Assembly: GCA_045643285.1 (NCBI GenBank)
Contig: JAZUKN010000086.1
Location: 1 to 64,000, forward strand
DNA: 64,000 nucleotides
Direction: 5' to 3'
Origin: UMGS1696 sp045643285
Lineage (GTDB): Bacteria; Bacillota; Clostridia; Oscillospirales; CAG-272
Below the pieces are notes generated by a model. It ran no database searches. It was given only the letters and a program-made list of their open reading frames with translations, and was not told the origin of the DNA. Every line of letters begins with the position of its first letter. Position 1 is the first letter of the stretch. Below, in pieces: positions 1 through 8,056 of this stretch. The position numbers and the translations under genes are program-made.

Positions 1-39
1 TCACCACAACCAAAAAGCAACAGGAGGCTCAGAATTGCT

Positions 40-978
40 ATGGATAGTGTAACACAGGATATGAGGTTTCGTCAATCCCTTTTGAAATATTCGGAGAAAT
101 ATGGTGTGACAAAAGCAGCAATAAAGTACAAAACGAACAGGCAGTACATTTACCGCTGGAAAAAGCGGTATGACGGAACGATAGAATCACTACGGGAAAG
201 ATCCCGAAGACCGCACCACCACCCGAACGAACACACAGAAGCAGAGATAAAGCTGATAAGTGATATGCGAAGGCGCAATCCGGAAGCAGGACTGGTAGTG
301 TTCTGGGTAAAGCTGATGCAAAGAGGGTATACACGGTCAATAACGGGACTGTACCGGGTGCTGCGGAGACGTGGGGAAATGGCAGTAAAGCCGAAGAATC
401 CGAAGTATATACCGAAACCGTATGAACAGATGACGTATCCGGGAGAGCGGATACAGATAGACGTAAAATATGTCCCTGAATCTTGTCTTGTGGGCGCGGT
501 AAAAGGACAGAAATTCTATCAGTACACGGCAATAGACGAGTATTCAAGATACCGGTATCTTGAAGCATTTGAAGAACACAGTACATATTCGTCCATGCAG
601 TTTCTTCTTCATGTGATCGAACATTTCAAACGCCTCGGAGTTGAAGTGAAATGTGTACAGACAGACAACGGCTTTGAGTTTACGAAGCGGTTCGGCGGCT
701 CAAAGCCCGGCGATATGACGCTCTTTGAGCGCGCGCTCCGCGACCGTCATATCGCACACAAGCTGATCAAGCCGTTCACTCCACGTCACAACGGCAAGGT
801 TGAACGCAGTCACAGAAAGGATAACGAGTACTTTTATGCCACTCACAAGTTTTATTCTTTCAATGATTTCGCTAACCAACTAAAAGTCCACAACCGCAAT
901 TACAACAATTTCCCCATGCGTCCGCTTAACTGGTCTTCTCCTAAGAATATGCTTATTTCTTTTTCATCAAATGTGTAA
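40..978 (+). CDS. IS481-like DDE transposase
   Basis: This 312-residue protein is a DDE transposase that cuts and joins DNA for an insertion sequence. An N-terminal helix-turn-helix (about residues 12-55, with an IYRWKKRY motif) is followed by a basic linker and an rve-type catalytic core. The likely catalytic acids are D141 (QIDVKYV), D209 (QTDNGFEF) and E255 (HNGKVERSHR). An AGGAGG at 22-27 lies upstream of the ATG. The length fits IS481-family enzymes and the frame is intact. The left end of the element is outside the window, and no terminal inverted repeat could be fixed on the right, so element boundaries are unknown. The family call rests on motif order and could be a neighbouring DDE family. 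Confidence 0.85.
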   Translation: MDSVTQDMRFRQSLLKYSEKYGVTKAAIKYKTNRQYIYRWKKRYDGTIESLRERSRRPHHHPNEHTEAEIKLISDMRRRNPEAGLVVFWVKLMQRGYTRSITGLYRVLRRRGEMAVKPKNPKYIPKPYEQMTYPGERIQIDVKYVPESCLVGAVKGQKFYQYTAIDEYSRYRYLEAFEEHSTYSSMQFLLHVIEHFKRLGVEVKCVQTDNGFEFTKRFGGSKPGDMTLFERALRDRHIAHKLIKPFTPRHNGKVERSHRKDNEYFYATHKFYSFNDFANQLKVHNRNYNNFPMRPLNWSSPKNMLISFSSNV

Positions 979-1001
979 CATATCATTGACAAACCAACAG
1001 C

Positions 1002-1043
1002 AAAAACCGCGCCGTGTCACTTCATCTGAGGCACTGCGCGGCT
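1002..1043 (-). terminator. Intrinsic terminator
   Basis: On the minus strand a GC-rich stem (arms 1007-1018 and 1030-1042) is followed by a T tract (1002-1006). It ends the transcript of the minus-strand ORF at 1056-1505 and may also stop plus-strand readthrough from the transposase. Confidence 0.7.
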
Positions 1044-1055
1044 TTGTTCTGTATT

Positions 1056-1505
1056 TTATCCTATATTGCTGATTTTTCGGTAGAGATCCTTTGCGGAGGC
1101 AAGCCAGCGGTAGACCTGCCTTTTCGACGCAGGTGCCATGAGCGAGAACCGCACGACGCGCGCGTCTATATCCCCTGCGGAGAGCGCGTGTTTCGCGTCC
1201 CTCATATAGACCTCGCGGACCGCGTCTCTTATATAAGGCTGTCCTCGTTTTTCAAGCTCGCGGAACGTCTGCTCACAGTACATTATGCACTCAAACTCTT
1301 TCTGTCCCGCTTTTTCCACTTTTGCCCTCTTTTCGGCATCCCCGAACGGCACGCAATCCCACTGCGCCCATTTGCGGAATGCCTCTGCTTCGTTTTTCGG
1401 GGTGAATTTATCCGTATTTCTGTATCCTTTCGGTTTATTCGCACCGACCTGCCCCTTGCCGTGCGGTATTATTATACCACACATCTCAGCAGTTGTCAAG
1501 AACAT
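1056..1505 (-). CDS. Unrecognised small protein with a C-terminal HTH-like segment
   Basis: I do not recognise this protein of up to 149 residues. It is charged and mostly helical in character, with a tail (ASKRQVYRWLASAKDLYRKI) that resembles a recognition helix. It has its own terminator at 1002-1043. The start is uncertain: the only early ATG codons (1505 and 1484) lie upstream of or inside a consensus promoter at 1471-1499, so a transcript from that promoter would lack them. No good canonical start with a Shine-Dalgarno follows until a GTG near codon 50. It may be 5'-truncated, may use a non-canonical start, or may be transcribed from further upstream. It sits between an IS transposase and rsmJ. 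Confidence 0.5.
   Translation of the reverse strand: MFLTTAEMCGIIIPHGKGQVGANKPKGYRNTDKFTPKNEAEAFRKWAQWDCVPFGDAEKRAKVEKAGQKEFECIMYCEQTFRELEKRGQPYIRDAVREVYMRDAKHALSAGDIDARVVRFSLMAPASKRQVYRWLASAKDLYRKISNIG
1471..1499 (-). promoter_or_regulatory. Consensus sigma-A promoter
   Basis: Minus-strand TTGACA (1494-1499), a 17-bp spacer and TATAAT (1471-1476): a perfect consensus match reading into the ORF at 1056-1505. Confidence 0.85.
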
Positions 1506-1520
1506 TTGTTCTGCCGTTGC

Positions 1521-2261
1521 TTATCCGTGTAATACGAAGCAATCATAACGTATCGCCTTGCCCTTGACGGAATACTGCGGCTCCCGTCCGGCGAGATTCG
1601 CGCCTTTGAGAGGACGTTTTATGATGATCTTCCCCGGATCCGTGCGGAATGCCGCGTAAAGCAGTGCTTCTTCTTCAAAGCACGGCATTTCAAGATGCTG
1701 GATAAGCTGGAGTTTTTTCCCGATCAGACCGCTTTTCTGCCTTTCGGGGAACATCGGATCGAGGTAGATTATGTCCGGCGGATTGAGTTTCGGCATTTCT
1801 TCGATGCTGTTTCCCTCGATGAGTCGCATACGTCCCACTATCTCACCGAGAACGGGATGTTTTTTCGCGCGTCGCATGGCATCCTTCAGAAGTGCGGCGA
1901 TGACGGGATTCTGCTCGAACATCGTCACGTTGTACCCTGCGGCGGCAAGGAGAAGCGAATCTTCTCCCATTCCTGCCGTTGCGTCAAAGGCTGTGGGATG
2001 TTCGTCCTTCGTTTTTGAAACGTGGACGAGCATTTCGTGCGCGAGTCTGCCGTCCGTTATGCGCGGTAGCATTCCTTCAAAATCGCCACGGTAAGACAGC
2101 CCGTACCCGACAAGCGATACGCCCGACGAATCGACCAGAACGCTCACGCCGTCTCCCGGTCTGTCCTCAAGCGGCACGCCGACTTTTTTTGCAATCGACT
2201 CCGCGAGATCTCTCTGTCCGCCGCGTCCGAGGCACACTGTCACAGTTTCGTTTTCTCTCAT
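1521..2261 (-). CDS. rsmJ: 16S rRNA (guanine1516-N2)-methyltransferase RsmJ-like
   Basis: This 246-residue class I SAM-dependent methyltransferase most resembles RsmJ, which methylates G1516 of 16S rRNA. The SAM-binding motif DATAGMGEDS begins at D93. The acidic loop after strand 2 (FEQNPVIAALL) and the catalytic-loop motif IYLDPMFPERQKS, typical of N2-guanine methyltransferases, are both present. The length is near that of E. coli RsmJ (about 250). It is probably monocistronic: a likely promoter lies at 2295-2323, and it is separated by a terminator from the minus-strand PrsW gene upstream. Confidence 0.85.
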   Translation of the reverse strand: MRENETVTVCLGRGGQRDLAESIAKKVGVPLEDRPGDGVSVLVDSSGVSLVGYGLSYRGDFEGMLPRITDGRLAHEMLVHVSKTKDEHPTAFDATAGMGEDSLLLAAAGYNVTMFEQNPVIAALLKDAMRRAKKHPVLGEIVGRMRLIEGNSIEEMPKLNPPDIIYLDPMFPERQKSGLIGKKLQLIQHLEMPCFEEEALLYAAFRTDPGKIIIKRPLKGANLAGREPQYSVKGKAIRYDCFVLHG

Positions 2262-2294
2262 ATCTGCACCGTCCGTTTTTTCTTATTATACAAC

Positions 2295-2323
2295 ATTATA
2301 CAACATCTTCTCAGATATAGCAA
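2295..2323 (-). promoter_or_regulatory. Putative promoter of rsmJ
   Basis: Minus-strand TTGCTA (2318-2323), 17 bp, TATAAT (2295-2300). A second TTGTATAAT follows directly, giving tandem -10-like boxes. Confidence 0.6.
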
Positions 2324-2324
2324 A

Positions 2325-2358
2325 CAAAAACCGGCGTTCCGTTTGGAAAACCGGTTTT
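2325..2358 (-). terminator. Intrinsic terminator after the PrsW gene
   Basis: Minus-strand hairpin with ACCGG and CCGGT arms around a short loop, followed by a T-rich run (2325-2330), just past the PrsW stop codon. Confidence 0.7.
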
Positions 2359-2368
2359 ATGTATTGTT

Positions 2369-3616
2369 TCAAAGTGAAGTCCCGACGGTCTGCCCGATGC
2401 TCCCGTCTGTCTGTCCGGACTTCGATGAATTTATTATGTTGTTTACCTGTTTCAGTCCGGCGGAGATCAGAACGAGCATCACGCACCAGGATGCAAAGGT
2501 GAGCAAAATCTGTATGAAATAGATCTCCGAGAGGAAATTGATAGGCATATCCCATAAGGCATGAAGAACGAAAGGAATCACAAACAGCTTCAAAAACTGC
2601 GGTTTGAACAGCACGGAAACCGAGAACTTATCTTCTCCGCGTGCAAGTACAATAGCATATCCGATGATCGCCGCCCATACGATATGGCCTCCGGGCGAAA
2701 GAAAACCGCGAAGATAAATATTGCTCATCATCGAACCAAGATCCGTGTAAAGCAGGATCGTGAATGCGTATCCTGCACTTTCGAGTGCGGCAAAACCTGC
2801 GCCGACTGCTGCGCCGATTACGATACCGTTCAGACGGAACTTCGGTTTGACGCGGCTTATGATGAACGCTACAATAACAGTCTTCCCGACTTCTTCAACG
2901 AGAGAAACGACTATAGCCTCAATAAATGAAAGATTTCCGATCGAAAAGAATGAATACAGTATAAGGGTCACAAACAGCGACGCGCATCCTCCGACAAGGA
3001 AATACTTCATCATATTGAAGAAGCTGATATTCTGAGGTGCATTAACTTCATAGAAGAAGAAAAGGCAGGTGAATGGCACGGTGAATGAGCCGAAAATTAT
3101 CAGTCCCGGCACGCAGTTGATATTACTGAACAGGTCCACACAAAGGAACATAAACAGAGACGAAATAAACATCACGAGAAAAATTCTCGAATACAGCCAC
3201 GGATGCGGCCATGATGTGTTGATCTCCGATAGCTCCGGTGTCGTCGATTTTGTTCCGCAGATGAAAATTTTCTCAGACTCATCTGACGAATGCTTCTTGA
3301 AAACTGCCGAGAACAGATCGGAAAGTTTGATCTTCACATCGTCGCTCTCGCCTGCCATTTTGTAAAGCGTATCTTTGACCTTGGTTTTTATCCCGTCCGG
3401 ATTTATTACAGTTGGATTAGGTTTTTCCGTTTTGTTTGCCGGATGAACTGTTTCGCTGACAGGCTTTCCGCAGGATACGCAGAATTTGTCTCCGCGTTTC
3501 AGTGCCGCACCGCATTGAACGCAGAATCCTGCGTTTTCAATGGATTCAGCCTTGTGGCCGCAATTCGGGCAGAAAATGCCGTTGAATTCTTCACCGCAAT
3601 TCGTACATTTTGTCAT
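2369..3616 (-). CDS. PrsW-family intramembrane metalloprotease with N-terminal zinc ribbons
   Basis: The N terminus carries two zinc-ribbon units (CTNCGEEFNGIFCPNCG and CVQCGAALKRGDKFCVSCG), then a linker to about residue 130 and a polytopic membrane domain of roughly eight helices. PrsW-type motifs are visible: EEVGK in one helix, a FAALESAGYA segment, GGHIVWAAIIGYA, and HALWDMP near the end. PrsW cleaves membrane proteins, for example RsiW in Bacillus; the substrate here is unknown. I take ATG 3616, because GGAG (3623-3626) precedes it and the upstream codons begin only with TTG. It follows tRNA-Arg by 26 bp with no promoter visible between them, and it is more AT-rich than its neighbours. 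Confidence 0.82.
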   Translation of the reverse strand: MTKCTNCGEEFNGIFCPNCGHKAESIENAGFCVQCGAALKRGDKFCVSCGKPVSETVHPANKTEKPNPTVINPDGIKTKVKDTLYKMAGESDDVKIKLSDLFSAVFKKHSSDESEKIFICGTKSTTPELSEINTSWPHPWLYSRIFLVMFISSLFMFLCVDLFSNINCVPGLIIFGSFTVPFTCLFFFYEVNAPQNISFFNMMKYFLVGGCASLFVTLILYSFFSIGNLSFIEAIVVSLVEEVGKTVIVAFIISRVKPKFRLNGIVIGAAVGAGFAALESAGYAFTILLYTDLGSMMSNIYLRGFLSPGGHIVWAAIIGYAIVLARGEDKFSVSVLFKPQFLKLFVIPFVLHALWDMPINFLSEIYFIQILLTFASWCVMLVLISAGLKQVNNIINSSKSGQTDGSIGQTVGTSL

Positions 3617-3642
3617 ATATAACTCCAAATAGTAATTATTAA

Positions 3643-3716
3643 CGTCCCCGGGCCGATTCGAACGGCTGACCTACCGCTTAGGAGGCGGTTGCTCTATCCT
3701 GCTGAGCTACGGGGAC
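3643..3716 (-). tRNA. tRNA-Arg(CCT)
   Basis: A 74-nt cloverleaf. The acceptor GTCCCCG pairs with CGGGGAC, with discriminator G. The anticodon stem ACCGC/GCGGT encloses loop CTCCTAA (anticodon CCT, reading AGG), and the T arm contains GTTCGAATC. No 3' CCA is encoded. No sigma-A promoter is evident in the roughly 50 bp upstream, so it may be processed from the DUF4430 lipoprotein transcript. Confidence 0.93.
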
Positions 3717-3721
3717 ACAGT

Positions 3722-3748
3722 TAAGCCTCACCCGAAAAGTGAGGCTTA
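3722..3748 (-). terminator. Hairpin after the DUF4430 lipoprotein gene
   Basis: A 9-bp stem AAGCCTCAC/GTGAGGCTT lies between the lipoprotein stop and tRNA-Arg. It has no T tract on the minus strand, so it may be leaky and allow readthrough into the tRNA. Confidence 0.5.
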
Positions 3749-3766
3749 TGTTTTTGATTCTGAGGA

Positions 3767-4240
3767 TCAGCCTTCTGCTTCTTCTGTTTCAGCGTCAGCT
3801 TCGGGTGCGGTTTCTTCTTCTGTTTCAAGAAGTGTGAACGTGTAAACGATCTTGTCGCCGTCGTTTACGGTATTGATAGCTGCGGAGCCGTTTTCGGGTT
3901 CAACACCGTTTACGGTGTAATTCCAGAACCAGAAGCCGTCTTCCTTCTGACCGTTTGCGTATACTTCGCCGCCGATCGCTACCTTTGTGAGTCCTGTTGC
4001 ACTCAGTTCATAATCAGCTTCGCAGAAGTCAAGAGCGAGCTTCAGTGCGTCGAGAACTACAGGTGCGTTTTCGCCGTTTGTCTTGAGCGGACATTCAACT
4101 GCGTCAACGAGCTTGTTGTCGCCTGCGATGACAGAAATCGTGCAGTTTACAGTCTTGCCTTTACCGCCTGCGCAGGATACAAAGCATAAAGCGAGCATCA
4201 GGAGTGCTATTGCGAGAGAGATGATTCTTGTTTTCTTCAT
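3767..4240 (-). CDS. DUF4430-domain lipoprotein
   Basis: This 157-residue exported lipoprotein has a signal peptide with lipobox (LCFVSCAG, Cys at about 23). A DUF4430 fold follows, with the typical WNYTVNGVEPENG and VNDGDKIVYTF segments, and the tail is Glu/Ala-rich. DUF4430 is related to the C-terminal domain of transcobalamin-like and surface proteins and often sits near cobamide or surface functions; no ligand can be named here. GGAGG lies about eight bases before the ATG. A strong promoter (4281-4309) is just upstream. Confidence 0.8.
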   Translation of the reverse strand: MKKTRIISLAIALLMLALCFVSCAGGKGKTVNCTISVIAGDNKLVDAVECPLKTNGENAPVVLDALKLALDFCEADYELSATGLTKVAIGGEVYANGQKEDGFWFWNYTVNGVEPENGSAAINTVNDGDKIVYTFTLLETEEETAPEADAETEEAEG

Positions 4241-4280
4241 TGTGTTTTCCTCCGTAAATGTATTATGGATTTACAGGTAA

Positions 4281-4309
4281 ATTATACACGTTCCGAGATG
4301 TAAAGTCAA
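4281..4309 (-). promoter_or_regulatory. Promoter of the DUF4430 lipoprotein gene
   Basis: Minus-strand TTGACT (4304-4309), 17-bp spacer, TATAAT (4281-4286). Confidence 0.8.
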
Positions 4310-4421
4310 TAGCGAATCCGCGTTTTCGTCCGTTCGGCAAGCATTTTTACCTCTCCGACCGAGAAAAAACGTAAAAATAATCAAAAACTTGCAAATCGGA
4401 ATAAGATTTTTCCGAAACTCC

Positions 4422-4450
4422 TTGAAAAGGGCACGTCTTGGTACTATAAT
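4422..4450 (+). promoter_or_regulatory. Promoter of pepT
   Basis: TTGAAA (4422-4427), 17-bp spacer, TATAAT (4445-4450), 42 bp before the pepT ATG. It is arranged divergently from the DUF4430 gene promoter. Confidence 0.82.
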
Positions 4451-4492
4451 TATAATGTATAATGATATGATTTTATCTGAAGGAGATTTATT

Positions 4493-5713
4493 ATGGATAT
4501 TCTCGAACGCTTTCTTGATTACGTAAACATCCCGACGTCCTCCGACGACACAAAGGACACCGTGCCGACGACTGAAAAGCAGTTCGTTCTCGCGCGCCGT
4601 CTCGTTGAGGATATGAAAAAACTCGGCATCTCCGACGCATCAGTCGACGAAAAATGCTACGTCTACGGTCACATTCCGGCAACACCCGGTTATGAAGACC
4701 TCAAGACCGTCGGCTTTATCGCACACGTCGACACTTCCCCAGATTTCGCCGACACTCCGATGAATGTGCAGATCATCAAAAACTACGACGGCAGTGACGT
4801 CACGCTCGGCTCGTCCGGCAGAGTGATCGACAACGCAACATTCGCTCATCTTCCGTCTCTCAAGGGACGCACGCTCATCACGACAGACGGTATGACGCTT
4901 CTCGGCGCAGACGACAAAGCCGGTGTTGCGGCAATTCTCGACGCGGTGCAGAAAATACTTGAAAACAACATTCCTCACGGAAAGATCTCAATCGGCTTCA
5001 CGCCTGACGAAGAATGCGGCACGTCCGCCGACAACTTCGATCTCGAAAAGTTCAAGGCGGATTTTGCCTACACAGTTGACGGCGGCAAAGAGGGCGAAGT
5101 CGTTTACGAATGCTTCAATGCGTCCACGGCGATATTTGAGGTGAACGGCTTCAACATTCATCCGGGTTCAGCAAAGGACAAGATGATCAACGCATCTCTC
5201 GTCGCCATGGAGATAAACTCGATGCTCCCGACAGGCGAGACTCCGCGTGATACCGAGGGATACGAAGGCTTCTTCCACCTCACGGATATGTCCGGCAACG
5301 TTGAGTCTGCGAAGATCGCATACATCGTCCGCGACCACAACGCCGCAAACTTCAAGGCAAGAGAAGACACTCTCCGCCACATCGAAAAGCTCATCAACGA
5401 AAAGTACGGCGACGGCACTGTCAAGCTGACGATCCGCGAAAGCTACAGAAATATGGAAGAAATGATCCGTCCGCACTTCCATGTAGTTGAGACAGCCAAC
5501 GAAGCAACACGCCTCGCAGGACTTGAACCTACGCACGAGCCTATCCGCGGCGGTACAGACGGCTCCCGTCTTTCATATATGGGACTGCCGACACCGAACC
5601 TCGGCACGGGCGGCTATGCGTTCCACGGCCCGTACGAACATATCACGCTTGAAGGACTCAAAAAATCCTCCGAAATAATCGGAAACATCATAAAGCTCTG
5701 CGCGAAGAAATAA
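4493..5713 (+). CDS. pepT: Peptidase T (tripeptide aminopeptidase)
   Basis: This 406-residue M20-family zinc aminopeptidase releases the N-terminal residue of tripeptides in the cytoplasm. Visible metal-site motifs are FIAHVDTSPDF (first His), LLGADDKAGVA (bridging Asp), FTPDEECG (catalytic Glu plus ligand), YTVDGG, and HGPYEHITLEG (last His). The length matches family members (about 405-410). AGGAG (4481-4485) sits seven bases before the ATG. nfnA starts 23 bp after the stop with its own GAGG site, so pepT, nfnA and nfnB are probably cotranscribed. Confidence 0.95.
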   Translation: MDILERFLDYVNIPTSSDDTKDTVPTTEKQFVLARRLVEDMKKLGISDASVDEKCYVYGHIPATPGYEDLKTVGFIAHVDTSPDFADTPMNVQIIKNYDGSDVTLGSSGRVIDNATFAHLPSLKGRTLITTDGMTLLGADDKAGVAAILDAVQKILENNIPHGKISIGFTPDEECGTSADNFDLEKFKADFAYTVDGGKEGEVVYECFNASTAIFEVNGFNIHPGSAKDKMINASLVAMEINSMLPTGETPRDTEGYEGFFHLTDMSGNVESAKIAYIVRDHNAANFKAREDTLRHIEKLINEKYGDGTVKLTIRESYRNMEEMIRPHFHVVETANEATRLAGLEPTHEPIRGGTDGSRLSYMGLPTPNLGTGGYAFHGPYEHITLEGLKKSSEIIGNIIKLCAKK

Positions 5714-5736
5714 GAAGAATCATACCGAGGCAAAAA

Positions 5737-6579
5737 ATGTACGAAATTACTGATAAAAAGGTGCTGAACCCGACTGTCACAAAAATGACGGTCATGGCTC
5801 CGGCTGTCGCAAAAAAAGCAAAAGCCGGACAGTTCATCATCCTGCGTGTCACCGATGACGGCGAACGTATACCGCTCACGATAGCCGGATACGACAGAAA
5901 CGCCGGCACGGTCGACATAATCTTTCAGAAGGTCGGCGCAACGACAGACCTGCTCGACACCGTCGAAAAAGGCGGATTCATTTCCGATTTCGTCGGACCT
6001 CTCGGAAAGCCGACGGAAACCGACGGGCTCAGAAAAGTCGCAGTCGTCGGAGGCGGAGTAGGATGCGCCATAGCTCTGCCCGTTGCAAAGACACTCTCGG
6101 AAAACGGCTGTGAAGTCCACTCAATAGTCGGCTTCCGCACAAAGGATCTCGTCATACTTGAGGACGAGTTCCGCGCGGTGTCAGACAAATATCTCATCAT
6201 GACCGACGACGGCTCGGCAGGCGAAAAAGGGCTTGTCACGAACGCTCTCCGCTCTCTTATCGAATCCGGCGAAAAATACGACGAAGTCATCGCCATAGGA
6301 CCTGTCATAATGATGAAGTTCGTCTCCGCACTCACAAAGGAGTTCGGCATAAAGACCGTCGTCAGCATGAATCCGATAATGATCGACGGCACGGGAATGT
6401 GCGGCGGTTGTCGGCTCACTGTCGGCGGTAAGACAAAATTTGCCTGCGTCGACGGTCCGGAATTCGACGGACACGAGGTCGATTTCGACGAAGCGATGCG
6501 CCGCGGTGCGATGTACAAAGATTTCGAGCGGCACGCACGCGAAAGCTCATGTAATCTCTTGAAAGCCGAGGTGAAGTGA
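5737..6579 (+). CDS. nfnA: NfnA: NAD-binding subunit of NADH-dependent ferredoxin:NADP+ oxidoreductase
   Basis: This 280-residue FAD/NAD-binding protein is of the sulfide/dihydroorotate-dehydrogenase electron-transfer type. Family members paired with an NfnB form the electron-bifurcating transhydrogenase, which links NADH and reduced ferredoxin to NADP+. The FAD segment RIPLTIAG and nucleotide-binding VAVVGGGVGCAIALPV are present. The C-terminal [2Fe-2S] site has C222, C225 and C237 with a nearby D217, as in known NfnA, where an Asp is an unusual ligand. It ends 1 bp before nfnB, confirming the pair. Without that neighbour it could be read as PyrK or a sulfide dehydrogenase subunit. Confidence 0.9.
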   Translation: MYEITDKKVLNPTVTKMTVMAPAVAKKAKAGQFIILRVTDDGERIPLTIAGYDRNAGTVDIIFQKVGATTDLLDTVEKGGFISDFVGPLGKPTETDGLRKVAVVGGGVGCAIALPVAKTLSENGCEVHSIVGFRTKDLVILEDEFRAVSDKYLIMTDDGSAGEKGLVTNALRSLIESGEKYDEVIAIGPVIMMKFVSALTKEFGIKTVVSMNPIMIDGTGMCGGCRLTVGGKTKFACVDGPEFDGHEVDFDEAMRRGAMYKDFERHARESSCNLLKAEVK

Positions 6580-6580
6580 T

Positions 6581-7969
6581 ATGCCGAATATGTCTCCCGA
6601 AAAGAACGCCATGCCCTCTCAGAACGCAGACGTTCGCAGACGCAATTTCGACGAAGTCGCGCTCGGCTACGACGAAAAAATCGCGCTCGACGAAGCGGCA
6701 CGGTGCCTGAATTGCAAGAATATGCCCTGCGTTACGGGATGCCCCGTGTCGATCGAAATACCGCATTTCATCAAAAAAATCACAGAGGGCGACTACGAGG
6801 GTGCGTACAAGGTCATCGCGTCGTCGAGCAGTCTTCCGGCAGTCTGCGGCAGAGTATGTCCGCAGGAGACGCAGTGCGAATCAAAATGCGTCCGCGGAAT
6901 AAAAGGTTCCCCTGTCGGAATAGGGCGGCTTGAGCGTTTCGTCGCCGATCATCACAACGAACACTCGGCAGAAGTACCCGAAAAACCCACGTCGAACGGT
7001 CACAAGGTCGCAGTAGTCGGTTCCGGTCCGTCCGGACTTACCTGTGCCGGAGATCTCGCACGGCTCGGCTACGACGTAACGGTATTTGAAGCACTCCACA
7101 CACCGGGCGGAGTGCTGGTATACGGTATACCGGAGTTCCGTCTCCCGAAGTCTATTGTAAAGAAAGAAATCGACACTCTGTCCGCGCTCGGCGTAAAGAT
7201 CGTGACGAACACGGTAGTCGGCAAGACCGTATCCGTCGACGAGCTTATCGAAGACGGATTTGAAGCGGTCTACATCGGCACCGGCGCAGGACTGCCGAAG
7301 TTTATGGGAATACCCGGAGAAAATCTCTGCGGCGTATATTCGGCGAACGAATTCCTCACCCGTATCAATCTGATGAAAGCGTACCGCGACGGCTCGTCCA
7401 CCCCGATAATGCACGCGAAAAACGTCGCAGTTGTCGGAGGCGGCAACGTTGCTATGGACGCGGCAAGATGCGCGATGCGGCTCGGTGCGGACAATGTGTA
7501 TATCGTCTACCGCAGAAGCGAAGCCGAGCTTCCGGCAAGAGCCGAGGAAGTTGAACACGCAAAGGAAGAAGGCATTGTCTTCAATCTTCTCACGAATCCG
7601 ACGGAGATCCTCGACGACGGAAACGGCAACGTAAAAGGGCTGAAGTGCATCCGTATGGAGCTTGGCGAGCCGGACGCAAGCGGACGCCGCCGTCCTGTGG
7701 AGATACCGGATTCCGAGTTCTCGCTTGATTGCGACTGCGTTATCATGGCGCTCGGCACAAGTCCGAATCCGCTTATCAAGTCGACGACCGAAGGACTTGA
7801 GGTGTCGAAATGGGGTGGTATCGTGACGGACGACTCCGGCAAGACATCGCGCGACGGGATCTACGCCGGCGGAGACGCAGTAACAGGTGCCGCGACCGTA
7901 ATTCTCGCAATGGGAGCCGGAAAGACAGCCGCCGCGTCGATCGACAGCTATATAAGAGGAAAAAACTGA
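6581..7969 (+). CDS. nfnB: NfnB: NADPH-binding subunit (glutamate synthase small-subunit-like)
   Basis: This 462-residue flavoprotein is of the GltD type. The N-terminal domain carries the two [4Fe-4S] cluster cysteine sets (CLNCKNMPCVTGCP and CGRVCPQETQCESKC). It is followed by an FAD-binding Rossmann fold (VAVVGSGPSGLTCAGDL), an NADP-binding fold (VAVVGGGNVAMDAARCA) and a C-terminal FAD motif (GIYAGGDAVTGAATV). Next to nfnA it is best read as NfnB, which holds the bifurcating FAD, rather than as a glutamate synthase subunit, since no large gltB-like subunit is present. The length is normal (about 460-470). Confidence 0.9.
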   Translation: MPNMSPEKNAMPSQNADVRRRNFDEVALGYDEKIALDEAARCLNCKNMPCVTGCPVSIEIPHFIKKITEGDYEGAYKVIASSSSLPAVCGRVCPQETQCESKCVRGIKGSPVGIGRLERFVADHHNEHSAEVPEKPTSNGHKVAVVGSGPSGLTCAGDLARLGYDVTVFEALHTPGGVLVYGIPEFRLPKSIVKKEIDTLSALGVKIVTNTVVGKTVSVDELIEDGFEAVYIGTGAGLPKFMGIPGENLCGVYSANEFLTRINLMKAYRDGSSTPIMHAKNVAVVGGGNVAMDAARCAMRLGADNVYIVYRRSEAELPARAEEVEHAKEEGIVFNLLTNPTEILDDGNGNVKGLKCIRMELGEPDASGRRRPVEIPDSEFSLDCDCVIMALGTSPNPLIKSTTEGLEVSKWGGIVTDDSGKTSRDGIYAGGDAVTGAATVILAMGAGKTAAASIDSYIRGKN

Positions 7970-8056
7970 GATTTTTTCCGAAAACCGGAACTTTTCGCAA
8001 AAACAAACGTCAAACATAGACACAAATCATAAATCGGAAAAGAAAAAGACATTATC

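Noticed and set aside
1014..1532. Plus-strand open frame opposite the 1056-1505 ORF
   Set aside because: It begins inside the terminator hairpin, is Cys/Arg-rich without pattern, and lacks a Shine-Dalgarno.
4241..4492. Possible riboswitch ahead of pepT
   Set aside because: The gap is accounted for by two divergent promoters; no conserved aptamer pattern or terminator/antiterminator pair was seen.
6581..7969. Naming the gene gltD/glutamate synthase
   Set aside because: No large glutamate synthase subunit nearby, and the adjacent nfnA makes the NfnAB pair the better reading.
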